Positions 18,034 through 27,987 of a stretch of 64,000 nt of DNA are shown one piece after another. The DNA lies in assembly GCF_001750165.1 (NCBI RefSeq), contig NZ_CP015411.1, positions 4,440,501-4,504,500 of the forward strand, in the 5' to 3' direction. The notes below the pieces were generated by a model that had not been told where the DNA came from, searched no databases, and saw only the letters and a program-made list of their open reading frames with translations. Origin of the DNA: Pseudoalteromonas luteoviolacea. Its GTDB lineage: Bacteria; Pseudomonadota; Gammaproteobacteria; Enterobacterales; Alteromonadaceae. Made by a program: the position numbers and the translations under genes. The first letter of the stretch is position 1, and every line of letters starts with the position of its first letter.

Positions 18034-19347
18034 ATGCTAAATAGAATCACCCGACCTCTCAGTAGTGCGGTAGAACGATACCTACCAGATCCCTTTGTTT
18101 TTGTCATTATACTCACCTTGTTTGTGATGTTTATGGCAACTCTTTTCACACCCACCACGCCAATTGAAACAATTCAAATTTGGGGGGCTGGGCTGTGGAA
18201 TTTACTGACCTTCGCCATGCAAATGTTATTAGTATTGATCGCTGGGTTTATGCTGGCAAATACGCCTGTATGCGGAAAATTACTAACTCGGCTTGCAAAG
18301 TTCGCAAAGTCACCCAGCCAAGCCATCTTGCTCGTTACACTGATCTCCATGCTCGCAAGTTGGCTGAACTGGGGCTTTGGGTTAGTCGTCGGTGCTTTAT
18401 TTGCAAAAGCACTAGCTCGCCAGATTAAAGTTGATTATCGCGTACTCATTGCTAGTGCCTATTCCGGCTTTATAGTTTGGCATGGCGGGCTAGCAGGTTC
18501 AGTGCCTCTCACCATTGCTTCAGAGGGACACTTTGCTGCGTCCCAAATTGGCATCATCACCACTGAGCAGACTATTTTTTCCTATTTTAATCTAACCTTA
18601 CTCGCTGTGATGATGGTGATCTTACCACTTTTGAACCGTGCCATGTTGCCACCAGAAAATGAGCAAGTAGTCGTCGATAAAAGCAAGTTAAAAAGCACAC
18701 ATGAAACAGCACCGAAGCACACGCTTACACCCGCAGAACGCTTAGAGCACAGCCCTATACTTGGTAGGCTAATCGGGCTCATCGGGTGTGGCTATTTAGG
18801 TTATTACTTCATCGTTGAAAATGGCGGACTCAACCTCAATGTCATCATCGCATTGTTTTTATTTTTAGCCATCCTTTTACATGGCTCCGCTACACATATA
18901 CTCAGTTCACTGCATGAAGCGATTAAGGGAGGAGCTGGTATTGTGATCCAATTCCCATTCTATGCAGGTATCATGGCTATCATGGTGCAAACGGGCCTTG
19001 CAGAGCAAATCTCAGCAGGGTTTGTCTCCATCAGTAGCGCACAAAGCTTACCTTTTTGGAGTTTTTTAAGTGCAGGCTTAGTCAATATTTTTGTCCCCTC
19101 TGGCGGTGGCCAATGGGCGGTGCAGGCACCTATCGTGCTCCCTGCTGCGCAAGCGTTAGAGGCAGATATTGCACGTGTTGCGATGGCCGTCGCATGGGGA
19201 GATGCTTGGACTAATTTAATTCAGCCGTTCTGGGCGTTGCCTGTACTTGCCATCGCAGGCCTTAAAGCACGAGATATCATGGGGTTTTGCCTGCTACAGT
19301 TAGTGGTAACAGGCATTGTCATTGCGACAATTTTAACCTTTATTTAG
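18034..19347 (+). CDS. Short-chain fatty acid transporter, AtoE family
   Basis: 437-residue multi-pass permease. The start LSSAVERYLPDPFVFVIILT, the SWLNWGFGLVVGALFAK segment, YSGFIVWHGGLAGSVPLT and the late NIFVPSGGGQWAVQAPI and WGDAWTNLIQPFWALP are hallmark motifs of AtoE/TIGR00366 carriers, which import short-chain fatty acids such as acetoacetate or butyrate. An ACAGGA ribosome site precedes the ATG. No ato enzyme genes are adjacent. The last four bases overlap the stop of the convergent M50 protease. Confidence 0.9.
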   Translation: MLNRITRPLSSAVERYLPDPFVFVIILTLFVMFMATLFTPTTPIETIQIWGAGLWNLLTFAMQMLLVLIAGFMLANTPVCGKLLTRLAKFAKSPSQAILLVTLISMLASWLNWGFGLVVGALFAKALARQIKVDYRVLIASAYSGFIVWHGGLAGSVPLTIASEGHFAASQIGIITTEQTIFSYFNLTLLAVMMVILPLLNRAMLPPENEQVVVDKSKLKSTHETAPKHTLTPAERLEHSPILGRLIGLIGCGYLGYYFIVENGGLNLNVIIALFLFLAILLHGSATHILSSLHEAIKGGAGIVIQFPFYAGIMAIMVQTGLAEQISAGFVSISSAQSLPFWSFLSAGLVNIFVPSGGGQWAVQAPIVLPAAQALEADIARVAMAVAWGDAWTNLIQPFWALPVLAIAGLKARDIMGFCLLQLVVTGIVIATILTFI

Positions 19348-20360
19348 CTGGATAACACCTTCACAGGCAGACTCAGGATGACATTGTCTGAGTCTGCAAA
19401 GTGCCACATCACAGCAATATGCCCGACAGCAACTAGCACATATAGTGCCGCCGAAACAATCTGACCATACCGATCTAACGGTAACAAATGCGTTTGATGC
19501 CTGCCACGCCACTCTAATAAAATCTCAACGCTACCGATGAAAATAAAAAATGCGAGTAACATTAAGCCAAATTCATAGCTTACCCATAGCCCTAATGCGA
19601 GTCCGCCTAAACAGGCCATAAGCCCGACCCAAGAACGCATAGAAAAACTAATACTCTTTAACACATGCCCTCCATCTAATGGCAAAATAGGCAACAAGTT
19701 AAAGAGGTTTAATAATGCACTTAACACAGCCACTCCAGCGAAAATTTCAGCGCCTGTGGCATAATATAAAACGACTCCTAACACCGATGTAAACAAGCCA
19801 AATGCCGGCCCCATCAAAGAAATAATCACATCCTGCCAGCGCGTCGTCATCTTGTCTTCACTCATAGCGAGCCCCCCAACAAATGGGATCAGATAAAACC
19901 CTTTGGTTTTTAGTCCAAAATACTTCATTGCTCGCACATGACCATATTCGTGAACTACCAGACAAACCACTATCATCAAAGCAAACTGCCATGAGAAGAG
20001 CCATGCATAGCCCGCCACCGAGGCGCCGATTAACGCAGCTTTTATTACCTTTGCACTTTTAAACAGCTTAATACCCAAAGCAGCCAAGCCTAACCAACTG
20101 CCTCGTCGCTTACCTTCAGCAGCAGGGACTTCAATCCATTGCCATGGCGATTGATCAACGGAGACAGCAAGCGCATTTGTATGGAGTTCGGAGGTATCCA
20201 GCTGTAGTTGGTGATCATCTAATTCAATCAACAACTGATGTTCACTATGTGTCTCTATGGGCACAGATTGTTGCTCTTTATAAACCTGCACAACTTTTTG
20301 CTGATTTATCATGACGGAAACCATCATGCCACCAATGGGAAGTTCAATTCTTGTCATCAT
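19344..20360 (-). CDS. M50 site-2-protease-like membrane metalloprotease
   Basis: About 338 residues from ATG 20360 (ATG 20357 or GTG 20366 are possible). A soluble N-terminal region of about 100 residues precedes the membrane core. The zinc motif VVHEYGHVRAM gives the HExxH, and NLLPILPLDGGH supplies the second conserved (N/D)xxPxxPLDGG motif of M50 proteases, both within hydrophobic stretches. Six or so helices follow. Site-2 proteases cut membrane-bound substrates such as anti-sigma factors, but none is encoded nearby. It lacks the PDZ domain of RseP and so belongs to a different branch. Convergent with the AtoE-type gene (four-base overlap). Confidence 0.86.
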   Translation of the reverse strand: MMTRIELPIGGMMVSVMINQQKVVQVYKEQQSVPIETHSEHQLLIELDDHQLQLDTSELHTNALAVSVDQSPWQWIEVPAAEGKRRGSWLGLAALGIKLFKSAKVIKAALIGASVAGYAWLFSWQFALMIVVCLVVHEYGHVRAMKYFGLKTKGFYLIPFVGGLAMSEDKMTTRWQDVIISLMGPAFGLFTSVLGVVLYYATGAEIFAGVAVLSALLNLFNLLPILPLDGGHVLKSISFSMRSWVGLMACLGGLALGLWVSYEFGLMLLAFFIFIGSVEILLEWRGRHQTHLLPLDRYGQIVSAALYVLVAVGHIAVMWHFADSDNVILSLPVKVLSS

Positions 20361-20584
20361 GTTCACTGCAATTACGAAATTTCTATTATTATCACCAATT
20401 CTCAGTATCTATTGAAGAGACATTGGGTGAATTATTACTAAGTTGTACTACGCTTATGGAGTTGTTTAGAGACACACTTTATGATCAGTTTGAAATACTT
20501 TGGTCATAATTTGAAATCAGCAAAGCTTGTAGGTTTTTAAGCCTAACGAGCAATAATACAATTCAGCCCTAGGGACAGGAAATT

Positions 20585-21793
20585 ATGAACAATCGTAGCC
20601 GACGTATACTTGTTGTAGATGACTCCCAAGCAATTCTTGTCGTGATGCAAGCTATCCTCTCTGAGCTCGATGTCGAACATATTACTGTCGTCGATAGCGC
20701 TGTAAAAGCATTAGAAAAAATACGCCAGTCCCCTCACCCTTTTGATGCCATTTTTACCGACCTTAATATGCCTGAAATGGATGGAATGGAGTTTATTCGT
20801 CATTTGGGCGAAATCCATTACCCAGGTGGGATCATCATAATTTCGGAAATGGAAAATCGCATCATAGATCTCGCTGCAAATTTAGCAAGACAGCACTGTA
20901 CTCACTTAATTGGAAATATTGCCAAACCTGTACAGCTACTTGATGTTGAAAGGAATTTAAAAAAACTCGACAGCTTTGTTGGCACAGAGGAAGAATACGA
21001 GCAACCCATCTCAGAAGATAAGCTGCTAGAAGCCATCAGCCAACATGAGATCACTCCTTTTTATCAACCTAAAGTGCACCGTGGTACCAAGCAAATCAAA
21101 AGTATCGAAGTACTTGCACGCATCGTATCCAAAGATCAAGGCCAAGTGATGCTGCCAAAGCGCTTTATTGGCGTTGCCGAAGACCTTGATTTAGTCAATT
21201 TACTCACTTTTCAGCTATTTGAAAAAGCCGCCACTGAGTTCCAACTGATCAGGAATGAATTAAACTACCCCTTTAAGCTGGCATTCAACCTTTCACCCAT
21301 ACAACTTAATGATACTAGCTGCCCAGACAAGCTCGCCTTAATATTAGAGCTTAACCGCTTAAAGCCACAAGAAGTCATTGTCGAGATTACCGAAAACCAA
21401 CCTATTGTCACTAGCTTGCAACTCGAGACCATTAATCGCTTGCGCTTGCGTGGCTTTGACCTAGCATTGGATGATTTTGGCACCGGATTTACCAATATTC
21501 ATCAACTTAAAACACTGCCCTTTACTGAAATCAAAATTGACCGTTCACTGATAACTTATATCGAGTCCGACCGTTTTTCACAGGTTTTAGTAGATAGCTT
21601 AATAGACATTGCGCAAAATGAGCAACTGGATATCGTTGCGGAAGGCATTGAGCGAATTGAAGAATTACAATATCTAGAGCGATATAAATTCAGTTTACTC
21701 ATGCAAGGCTATTTGATCAGTCGACCAAAAGCCCTACATGAGTTCGTGCGTTGGATCCATTCATGGCAGAGAATGATAAACTCTAACCCATAG
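20585..21793 (+). CDS. Response regulator with EAL cyclic-di-GMP phosphodiesterase output
   Basis: 402 residues: receiver domain (about 5-125) with phospho-acceptor Asp59 in FTDLNMPEMDG, acidic pair VDD (11-13) and Lys in IAKPV, then an EAL domain (about 145-395). The EAL site appears intact: the signature reads IEVLAR with Glu kept, then FNLSP, VEITEN, LALDDFGTGF, EIKIDRS, VAEGIE and QGYLISRP. Predicted to cleave cyclic-di-GMP to pGpG under control of phosphorylation. There is no helix-turn-helix tail, unlike VieA, and no adjacent histidine kinase. AGGAA precedes the ATG. Confidence 0.92.
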   Translation: MNNRSRRILVVDDSQAILVVMQAILSELDVEHITVVDSAVKALEKIRQSPHPFDAIFTDLNMPEMDGMEFIRHLGEIHYPGGIIIISEMENRIIDLAANLARQHCTHLIGNIAKPVQLLDVERNLKKLDSFVGTEEEYEQPISEDKLLEAISQHEITPFYQPKVHRGTKQIKSIEVLARIVSKDQGQVMLPKRFIGVAEDLDLVNLLTFQLFEKAATEFQLIRNELNYPFKLAFNLSPIQLNDTSCPDKLALILELNRLKPQEVIVEITENQPIVTSLQLETINRLRLRGFDLALDDFGTGFTNIHQLKTLPFTEIKIDRSLITYIESDRFSQVLVDSLIDIAQNEQLDIVAEGIERIEELQYLERYKFSLLMQGYLISRPKALHEFVRWIHSWQRMINSNP

Positions 21794-21821
21794 AAACTAA
21801 CGCACTACACTGTTTCAACAG

Positions 21822-22901
21822 TTACTTTTTTTCCTGCTCTTCAGGTTCATTTTCTGTGACGATAAGATGACTGTGGTTATCTACGCGTTGCTGCCATTTT
21901 TGCTTTGCGGCTGCCTGCATATCACTGGTTTGCTCGCGTTCATCAACAATGTCCATGCCCATCAAAGACTCTAATAAATCTTCAAGGGTAACAATACCTT
22001 GGATATCACCATATTCATCTACAACCAGCGCAATATGAATGCGTTTTTCTAGCAATGTTTGAAATAAGGTTGGCGCAGCCAATGTCTCAGGTACCGTATA
22101 TAACGGCTTCATCAGCTTACTGATTTTATAGTCTTCGCCAAGGCGATGGTAAGCCAACATAATGTCATTTTTGTGCACAAAGCCAACAATATCATCACTA
22201 TTTTGATCGAATACTAATACTCTGGAAAATGACACAGAACCATGATCGGCAAGGTAATCATGCACCGCCATGTCTTTGTGTATTTTAAAAAGCACCGTTC
22301 TTGGGGTCATCAGGTTTTCTAGTTTCGCATGCCTAAACTGCAATAAACTGCGAATAGTCGCTGACTCTTCTGCCTGCAATGCACCGGCTTGAGAACCCAT
22401 TTCAGCCATTGCTTCAATTTCTTGACGAATATACACTGACTCATCCCCCTTTTTGCCAATGATCTTTGTCAGTTGATCAGACATCCAGACAAATGGTTTG
22501 AGCAGACGTACCATCCATACCAATGCAAAGCTGACGCTTGGGGTCAGTGCACGCCAATAAGTTGCACCTAGTGTTTTTGGAATAATTTCAGACAATACTA
22601 ATACCAGCAGTGTCATCACGGCAGATGCTACTCCCACTGCAGCATCACCAAAAACAACCGCAGCTTGTGCACCGACACCTGCGGCGCCAGCGGTATGTGC
22701 CACAGTATTTAGCGTTAAAATAGCTGCGAGAGGTTTATCAATATTGTCTTTCAACTTTTGCACTCTCGATGCCAAAGTTGGGTTTTGTTGCTTCATCATC
22801 CCAACATGGCTAGGCGTAATACTCAGTAATACAGCCTCCATCACCGAGCACAAAAAAGAAATCGCGATAGCTAATAACATGTAGCTAATTAACAAAAACA
22901 A
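21822..22901 (-). CDS. CNNM/CorC-type membrane protein (DUF21 plus CBS pair)
   Basis: 359 residues. The N-terminal DUF21 membrane domain has about four helices (1-185, beginning FLLISYMLLAIAISFLCSVMEAVLL), then two CBS repeats (about 205-330; LMTPRTVLFKI, VVDEYGDIQGIVTLEDLLE). The CorC_HlyC tail is largely missing, so this is a shorter YhdP/CNNM type. Family members are linked to magnesium or cobalt efflux and homeostasis; older names say hemolysin. The start is a TTG at 22901 preceded by a strong GAGGAG at six bases, which favours TTG over the ATG seven codons later. Confidence 0.88.
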   Translation of the reverse strand: MFLLISYMLLAIAISFLCSVMEAVLLSITPSHVGMMKQQNPTLASRVQKLKDNIDKPLAAILTLNTVAHTAGAAGVGAQAAVVFGDAAVGVASAVMTLLVLVLSEIIPKTLGATYWRALTPSVSFALVWMVRLLKPFVWMSDQLTKIIGKKGDESVYIRQEIEAMAEMGSQAGALQAEESATIRSLLQFRHAKLENLMTPRTVLFKIHKDMAVHDYLADHGSVSFSRVLVFDQNSDDIVGFVHKNDIMLAYHRLGEDYKISKLMKPLYTVPETLAAPTLFQTLLEKRIHIALVVDEYGDIQGIVTLEDLLESLMGMDIVDEREQTSDMQAAAKQKWQQRVDNHSHLIVTENEPEEQEKK

Positions 22902-23029
22902 GGTCTACTCCTCATGTAACAACCATTTATTTAAATTTTAGCTGTACAGCACTTAATCGCACAGCCCATAGTAATCTTTATGAATATGTTATATTAACGC
23001 AAATTATTTACCTACAATAGGCGCATACT

Positions 23030-25483
23030 ATGAAATTTAAGTCAGCGGTCACTTTACTATTTTCCGCAATAGCTACGCAACTCAGCGCAGCGCCAATCGA
23101 TTCTCAGCATATACAGTTCATTGGCCCTATCGGCCAGAATATTCAAACTAAGCCACACCATACTGGTCATCAAGCAGCGATTGTAGAAAATCTAGCAAGC
23201 AAACTCACTAGTGACACTGACTCATTAAACGTGTTTGGTGAGCGCATAAAATGGCAATCCCTTGCTGATGTGAATGCTTTAACAATGGGTGGTTTACAGG
23301 CACTTAAGTTAGAGTTTTCTACTGGTCGCTTTGTACAGGGGAAACTAAAACTCAATGGTATCGAGAAAGCTCATGTATTTCTAAATGGCCAGTTGCTTGA
23401 AGGAAAAGACACCTATCAAATCAATGCAGTCACGGGTGATCATCAATTACTCGTTATTGCAGAGCAAGTCGGTGATTGGAAAAAAGTAACTGTCGACTTC
23501 ACTGGTAAAGCAGAACATGATCAATTGACATTTACCAAAAAAAGTACCAAAGCGTTATCAGCGAAACAGCTTTTTGATTCACCTACTATCAGCGCTATCT
23601 CCTTGTCTCCAAACGCAGATTACTACGTGGCGACCGAGCAACACTATCAAGACAACAAGGGCAACTCAGCCCTGCGCGACACTGCCTTATACAATGAAAA
23701 CGGTGACGTCGTCTATCGTCTCAGTGGCGTCAATGCAAGTGCTGTTAATTGGAGAGGCGACTCTAAAACTGTGGTCTTTGTACAAAACAATCAGCTTAAA
23801 ACGCTTGATATTAAATCTTTGAAAGAAACCGTTATTGCAGAAGATTTAGCTGGCGCAAGCGGATTTCAATATTTTAATGACAACACATTAATCTTCACTT
23901 GGACTAAAACAGCCCCTAAAGGCGACAAAATCGTAAAACACTATAAAGGTCTAGAAGACCGCTGGTCTTACGCTCGCAACATCAGCCAAGTTTATTTGAT
24001 GGATATCAGCACAGGCCTTATTCAAGCAGTAACTGAGCACAACTTAAGCCACTCGCTAGAAGATTTTGATGCAAAAAATAACCGTATTTTGGCAACCCGC
24101 TCTCCGCAAAACTATGCTGCACCATACCATGGTGTGAGAGAGCTTGTTGAATTCGATCTAACGAACAACAGCAGTAAAGTACTGGGTCAATATGGTACAT
24201 TCAATGATGCACGTTACGGCAAAGATGGGATCTACGTTACGGCAGGTGCAGAGTTTGGTAATGGTTTAGGGCGCTCATTAAAAGAAGGCGTACTGGCAAA
24301 CAACTATGATACACAGCTGTTCTGGATGAATACACAAGGCGGCGATATCAAAGCGCTCAGCAAGCAATTTGATCCTTCAATTGACTCTTTCCAAGTGCTT
24401 AACAACGGTGATTTAGTACTCAGTGTTACTGATGAAGACCGAAAAAAACTGTACTTCTTTGACGAAAGTAAAAATAAATTCAAATCGTTAAAAACAAAAT
24501 TGGATGTCGTTGATAAATACAGCGTTGCTGACAAGCGCAGTCCCGTGGTGCTTGCCACTGGTACAACCGCTTCAACACCAAACAAACTGATAAAGCTTAG
24601 TGTCAAAAGTAACAAAGCCAGCACAATCTGGGATTCTCAACCAATTGCTTACAAGAATGCCGAAATAGCCACACTTGAGGAGTTCAACTTTACGAACTCT
24701 GTCGGTACTGAGATCAAAGGCCGAGTGTATGTTCCTCATGGCTTAGACAAAAATAAAAAGCACCCTGCGTTGATTTACTATTATGGTGGTACATCGCCAG
24801 TTTCTAGAGGCTTTACAGGTCGCTATCCTTTTAATTTCTGGGCAACAAATGGCTATGTTGTCTATGTATTACAACCTTCTGGTGCCACAGGTTTTGGTCA
24901 GGAGTTCTCAGCAAAACATGTGAACGATTGGGGTAACCGCGCAGCAGACGATATTATCGAAGGCACCAATGCATTCTTAGACGCTTATCAGTTTGTCGAT
25001 AAAAAACGTTTGGGTAACTTAGGCGCATCATACGGTGGCTTTATGACCATGACTTTAGCGACTAAAACAGACCTATTCAGCGCATCCATTTCTCATGCCG
25101 GTATCTCGAACTTAACTTCCTATTGGGGCCACGGGTGGTGGGGTTACCTCTACTCAGCAGAGGCATCAAAACACAGCTACCCTTGGAACAATAGCAACCT
25201 TTATAGTCAACAAAGTCCTGTATTCAATGCAGACAAGGTCAAAACACCATTACTACTGGTGCATGGTGATGCAGATGTGAACGTTCCTGTCGGTGAAAGC
25301 CACATTATGTACACGGCGCTAAAAATGCTTAATCAAGATGTTGAATTGATCGAATATAAAGGTGCGGATCACCAAATTTTCGCAAGAGACCGTCGTTTTC
25401 AGTGGTGGGATACTATGCTGGCCTACTTCGATAAACACCTAAAAGATGAGCCACAATGGTGGCAACATATGTACGGTAAATAA
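23030..25483 (+). CDS. Secreted S9 family (prolyl oligopeptidase-type) peptidase
   Basis: 817-residue exported serine peptidase with signal peptide MKFKSAVTLLFSAIATQLSA. The middle is a WD40-like beta-propeller (about 190-540), and the C-terminal 260 residues form an alpha/beta hydrolase. The catalytic triad is visible: GASYGG nucleophile Ser667, Asp in HGDADVNVP (747/749) and His781 in GADHQIF. The oxyanion region YYYGGTSPVSRGF precedes it. The family includes dipeptidyl and acylaminoacyl peptidases; the N-terminal about 170 residues form an extra beta region. Probably periplasmic protein or peptide scavenging. Alone on its transcript, with a good terminator. Confidence 0.92.
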   Translation: MKFKSAVTLLFSAIATQLSAAPIDSQHIQFIGPIGQNIQTKPHHTGHQAAIVENLASKLTSDTDSLNVFGERIKWQSLADVNALTMGGLQALKLEFSTGRFVQGKLKLNGIEKAHVFLNGQLLEGKDTYQINAVTGDHQLLVIAEQVGDWKKVTVDFTGKAEHDQLTFTKKSTKALSAKQLFDSPTISAISLSPNADYYVATEQHYQDNKGNSALRDTALYNENGDVVYRLSGVNASAVNWRGDSKTVVFVQNNQLKTLDIKSLKETVIAEDLAGASGFQYFNDNTLIFTWTKTAPKGDKIVKHYKGLEDRWSYARNISQVYLMDISTGLIQAVTEHNLSHSLEDFDAKNNRILATRSPQNYAAPYHGVRELVEFDLTNNSSKVLGQYGTFNDARYGKDGIYVTAGAEFGNGLGRSLKEGVLANNYDTQLFWMNTQGGDIKALSKQFDPSIDSFQVLNNGDLVLSVTDEDRKKLYFFDESKNKFKSLKTKLDVVDKYSVADKRSPVVLATGTTASTPNKLIKLSVKSNKASTIWDSQPIAYKNAEIATLEEFNFTNSVGTEIKGRVYVPHGLDKNKKHPALIYYYGGTSPVSRGFTGRYPFNFWATNGYVVYVLQPSGATGFGQEFSAKHVNDWGNRAADDIIEGTNAFLDAYQFVDKKRLGNLGASYGGFMTMTLATKTDLFSASISHAGISNLTSYWGHGWWGYLYSAEASKHSYPWNNSNLYSQQSPVFNADKVKTPLLLVHGDADVNVPVGESHIMYTALKMLNQDVELIEYKGADHQIFARDRRFQWWDTMLAYFDKHLKDEPQWWQHMYGK

Positions 25484-25490
25484 AACCTTG

Positions 25491-25519
25491 TAGCAGCACT
25501 TTAGTGCTGCTATTTTTTT
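25491..25519 (+). terminator. Rho-independent terminator of the S9 peptidase gene
   Basis: Ten-base perfect stem TAGCAGCACT / AGTGCTGCTA around two T residues, followed by seven T residues (25513-25519), eight bases after the stop codon. Confidence 0.9.
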
Positions 25520-25642
25520 ATGTGCAAGTAATAAAAAGCTAGAACTATTTCATTATTTTTAAAAAGTGACTAAATAGCGTACTAATTACTGTCGCTTTTC
25601 ATTAGAGTTTTTATATAAAAATAGATAACTTAGGGTTCTCAG

Positions 25643-25656
25643 CCGAGAATTCTCGG
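25643..25656. promoter_or_regulatory. Perfect 14-base palindrome before the OmpR-type regulator gene
   Basis: CCGAGAATTCTCGG, self-complementary, 41 bases before the ATG of the regulator at 25697. A related half, GTTCTC, occurs just upstream (25635-25640). No T tract follows, so it does not look like a terminator. Position suggests an operator, perhaps autoregulatory; function is inference. Confidence 0.4.
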
Positions 25657-25696
25657 TGCTAAGATAAAGATTAATTATTGAATAAGTTTCGAGACC

Positions 25697-26401
25697 ATGA
25701 GCATAAACGTATTATTAGTCGAAGACGATGAGTTACTGGCTAAAAGAGTCGAAAGTCACTTTGCACAAACGGAGTTTCAAATCACCGTTGATAATACCGG
25801 TGCTCGGACACTAGAGCATGTGCAGGAGCAATCCCAAACGGGCACTCCTTTTATGATGGCTATCATTGACATTGTTCTACCAGCCACTGACGGCCTGCAG
25901 CTGGCAAAAGAACTCAACACATTGACTGATCTTGGTGTGATCATGTTATCAAGCCGTGATTCTCAAGCAGACCGGATCGCAGGATTAGCGCAAGGGGCAG
26001 ATGACTACGTTTGTAAACCAGTCGATTTATTAGAGTTAGAATTACGCATGCGTGCTCTGTATAAGCGCTTAGCTGGCGCGCGCAATGAAGATGAATCAGA
26101 AGAGTTTATTGAATATGCAGACTTTAAACTTCACCCTGATAACCGCACCTTAATCAACCCGAACGGAGATGAAGCAAGGCTCACTGAAGCTGAGCATAAA
26201 GTGCTAATTTGCCTCATTGCCAATGCAGGTAAAGCCACTTCACGGGCAAAAATCTCTGAGGACATTGGACAACCAGATTGGAGCCCAAGTGATCGCACCG
26301 TTGATGTATTAATAGGCAGATTACGTAAAAAGCTCGGTGATGAAAAAGACCAAAAACGCATTGTTACCGTCCGCGGTAAAGGCTATATGCTGTCTACTTA
26401 A
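25697..26401 (+). CDS. Orphan OmpR/PhoB-family response regulator
   Basis: 234 residues: receiver domain (3-120) with acidic pair Glu9-Asp10, phospho-acceptor Asp58 (IIDIVLPATDG) and Lys107 (VCKPVD), then a winged-helix DNA-binding domain (about 140-232; LTEAEHKVLICLIANAG, RTVDVLIGRLRKKLGD, IVTVRGKGYML). It should bind DNA as a dimer when phosphorylated. No histidine kinase gene lies next to it, so the partner is elsewhere. It ends in a four-base overlap with the convergent comM. A palindrome upstream may be its own target. Confidence 0.93.
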   Translation: MSINVLLVEDDELLAKRVESHFAQTEFQITVDNTGARTLEHVQEQSQTGTPFMMAIIDIVLPATDGLQLAKELNTLTDLGVIMLSSRDSQADRIAGLAQGADDYVCKPVDLLELELRMRALYKRLAGARNEDESEEFIEYADFKLHPDNRTLINPNGDEARLTEAEHKVLICLIANAGKATSRAKISEDIGQPDWSPSDRTVDVLIGRLRKKLGDEKDQKRIVTVRGKGYMLST

Positions 26402-27909
26402 CGTGTCAATTGAGAAAGTAAGCGTTCAAAAGCGCGATAACTGAGTGCTTCTTTCAAATCTGATAACGTGATCACATCATGCATATTTAGATCAGCGATC
26501 GTTCTCGCTACCTTAACTACTCGATGGTATGAGCGAGGCGATAACTGCAGCTTTTCTGTCGCTTTTGCCAAGTACTCACTCACCCTGTCCGACAATGCAC
26601 AGTACTTCTCAAGCTCTTTAGTAGAAAGCATGGCATTTTCTTTTCCTTGGCGTTCAATGGCGGCTGAACGCGCCCGCACAACACGCGCACGAATACATGC
26701 ACTATCCTCTACCTCACCTTTTGACTGCAACTCTGACGTACTGAGCCTTGGCAACTCAATTTGCAGATCGATACGATCAACAAATGGCCCTGATATTTTA
26801 CTTAAGTAGCGCAACACTTGATCTGGTGTTGAGCGCTTATCATGATGGCATCCCGTAGGACTGGGATTAAGTGCTGCTATAAGCTGAAATCGCGCAGGGA
26901 AGTCCACCTGTTGCGCTGCACGCGAGATATTTACCATGCCCGTTTCCATCGGCTCTCGTAAAGAGTCTAATACTTTTCTTTCATACTCAGGTAATTCATC
27001 AAGGAATAGAATCCCATTGTGAGCCAGCGATATTTCCCCTGGCTTAGGTGTTGAAGAGCCTCCAACTAATGCCACAGCAGAACAAGTATGATGAGGTGAA
27101 CGAAAGGGCCTTTGACGCCACTTTTTGGGGTCTATACTTTTACCAATCAATGAATAAACCGACGCAGTTTCTAATGCTTGCTCTATTTGCATGGGTGGCA
27201 TAATGGTTGACATCCGCTGGGCTAACATCGACTTTCCAGTACCTGGAGGGCCTAAAAACAAAACGTTATGTGCTCCTGCCGCTGCAATTTCAAGCACTCG
27301 TTTCGCAACTACCTGACCTTTCACTTCATTCATATCAATAGACATATTGAATTGGTCTTCATCAGGGCACGTCATGGCTTCATCAAAAGACAATGTTTGT
27401 TGTCCCCCTAAATCCATCCATACATCTCGCAAACTACCTGCCGATTTACGTGTGCCATAAGTGACTAAGCTCGCCATCTCTTTATTCGACAAAGGTATAA
27501 AACAACAACGCTGCGCTTTTGCTGCAGCAATCAATGCGGGGATAACCGCGGTTACCTCACGTACCTCTCCTGTCAAAGCTAACTCGCCATAAAATTCGTA
27601 CTCATGTATTTGAGTATTTTGAAGCTGACCTGAAGCCAATAAAATACCAATCGCAATAGCCAAATCATACCGCCCACCTTGCTTGGGCAAATCAGCAGGG
27701 GCAAGATTAACGGTAATTCGTTGCTCAGGAAATAAAAAGTGACAATGCGTTAATGCACAACGCACACGCTCTTTTGACTCTTTCACCGAAGCTTCTGGCA
27801 AACCAACAATATTAAATGCAGGTAAGCCATTACTTAAGTGAACTTCCACAGTAACCAGTGGTGCATTGACGCCCACTTGTGCTCGAGTATAAGTTTTAGC
27901 TAGTGACAT
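26398..27909 (-). CDS. comM: ComM/YifB family Mg-chelatase-like AAA+ ATPase
   Basis: 503 residues from ATG 27909, four codons inside a GTG-opened frame. The N-terminal domain (about 1-180; VGVNAPLVTVEVHLSNGLP, VNLAPADLPKQGGRYDLAIA) is of the ChlI/Lon-S16 type. The AAA+ core follows with Walker A GPPGTGKSML (about 218), Walker B ILFLDELPE and the arginine-rich lid, then the Mg-chelatase C-terminal helices (YHRVVKVARTIADL). In competent gammaproteobacteria ComM is a hexameric helicase that drives branch migration during natural transformation. No competence genes are adjacent. Confidence 0.94.
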   Translation of the reverse strand: MSLAKTYTRAQVGVNAPLVTVEVHLSNGLPAFNIVGLPEASVKESKERVRCALTHCHFLFPEQRITVNLAPADLPKQGGRYDLAIAIGILLASGQLQNTQIHEYEFYGELALTGEVREVTAVIPALIAAAKAQRCCFIPLSNKEMASLVTYGTRKSAGSLRDVWMDLGGQQTLSFDEAMTCPDEDQFNMSIDMNEVKGQVVAKRVLEIAAAGAHNVLFLGPPGTGKSMLAQRMSTIMPPMQIEQALETASVYSLIGKSIDPKKWRQRPFRSPHHTCSAVALVGGSSTPKPGEISLAHNGILFLDELPEYERKVLDSLREPMETGMVNISRAAQQVDFPARFQLIAALNPSPTGCHHDKRSTPDQVLRYLSKISGPFVDRIDLQIELPRLSTSELQSKGEVEDSACIRARVVRARSAAIERQGKENAMLSTKELEKYCALSDRVSEYLAKATEKLQLSPRSYHRVVKVARTIADLNMHDVITLSDLKEALSYRAFERLLSQLTR

Positions 27910-27987
27910 CCGTTGTCTCACACATTACTTTTCTAAGTTAATCTCTGGGAAAATTACAACAAGAAATATAAATGAATACTTTGATAC

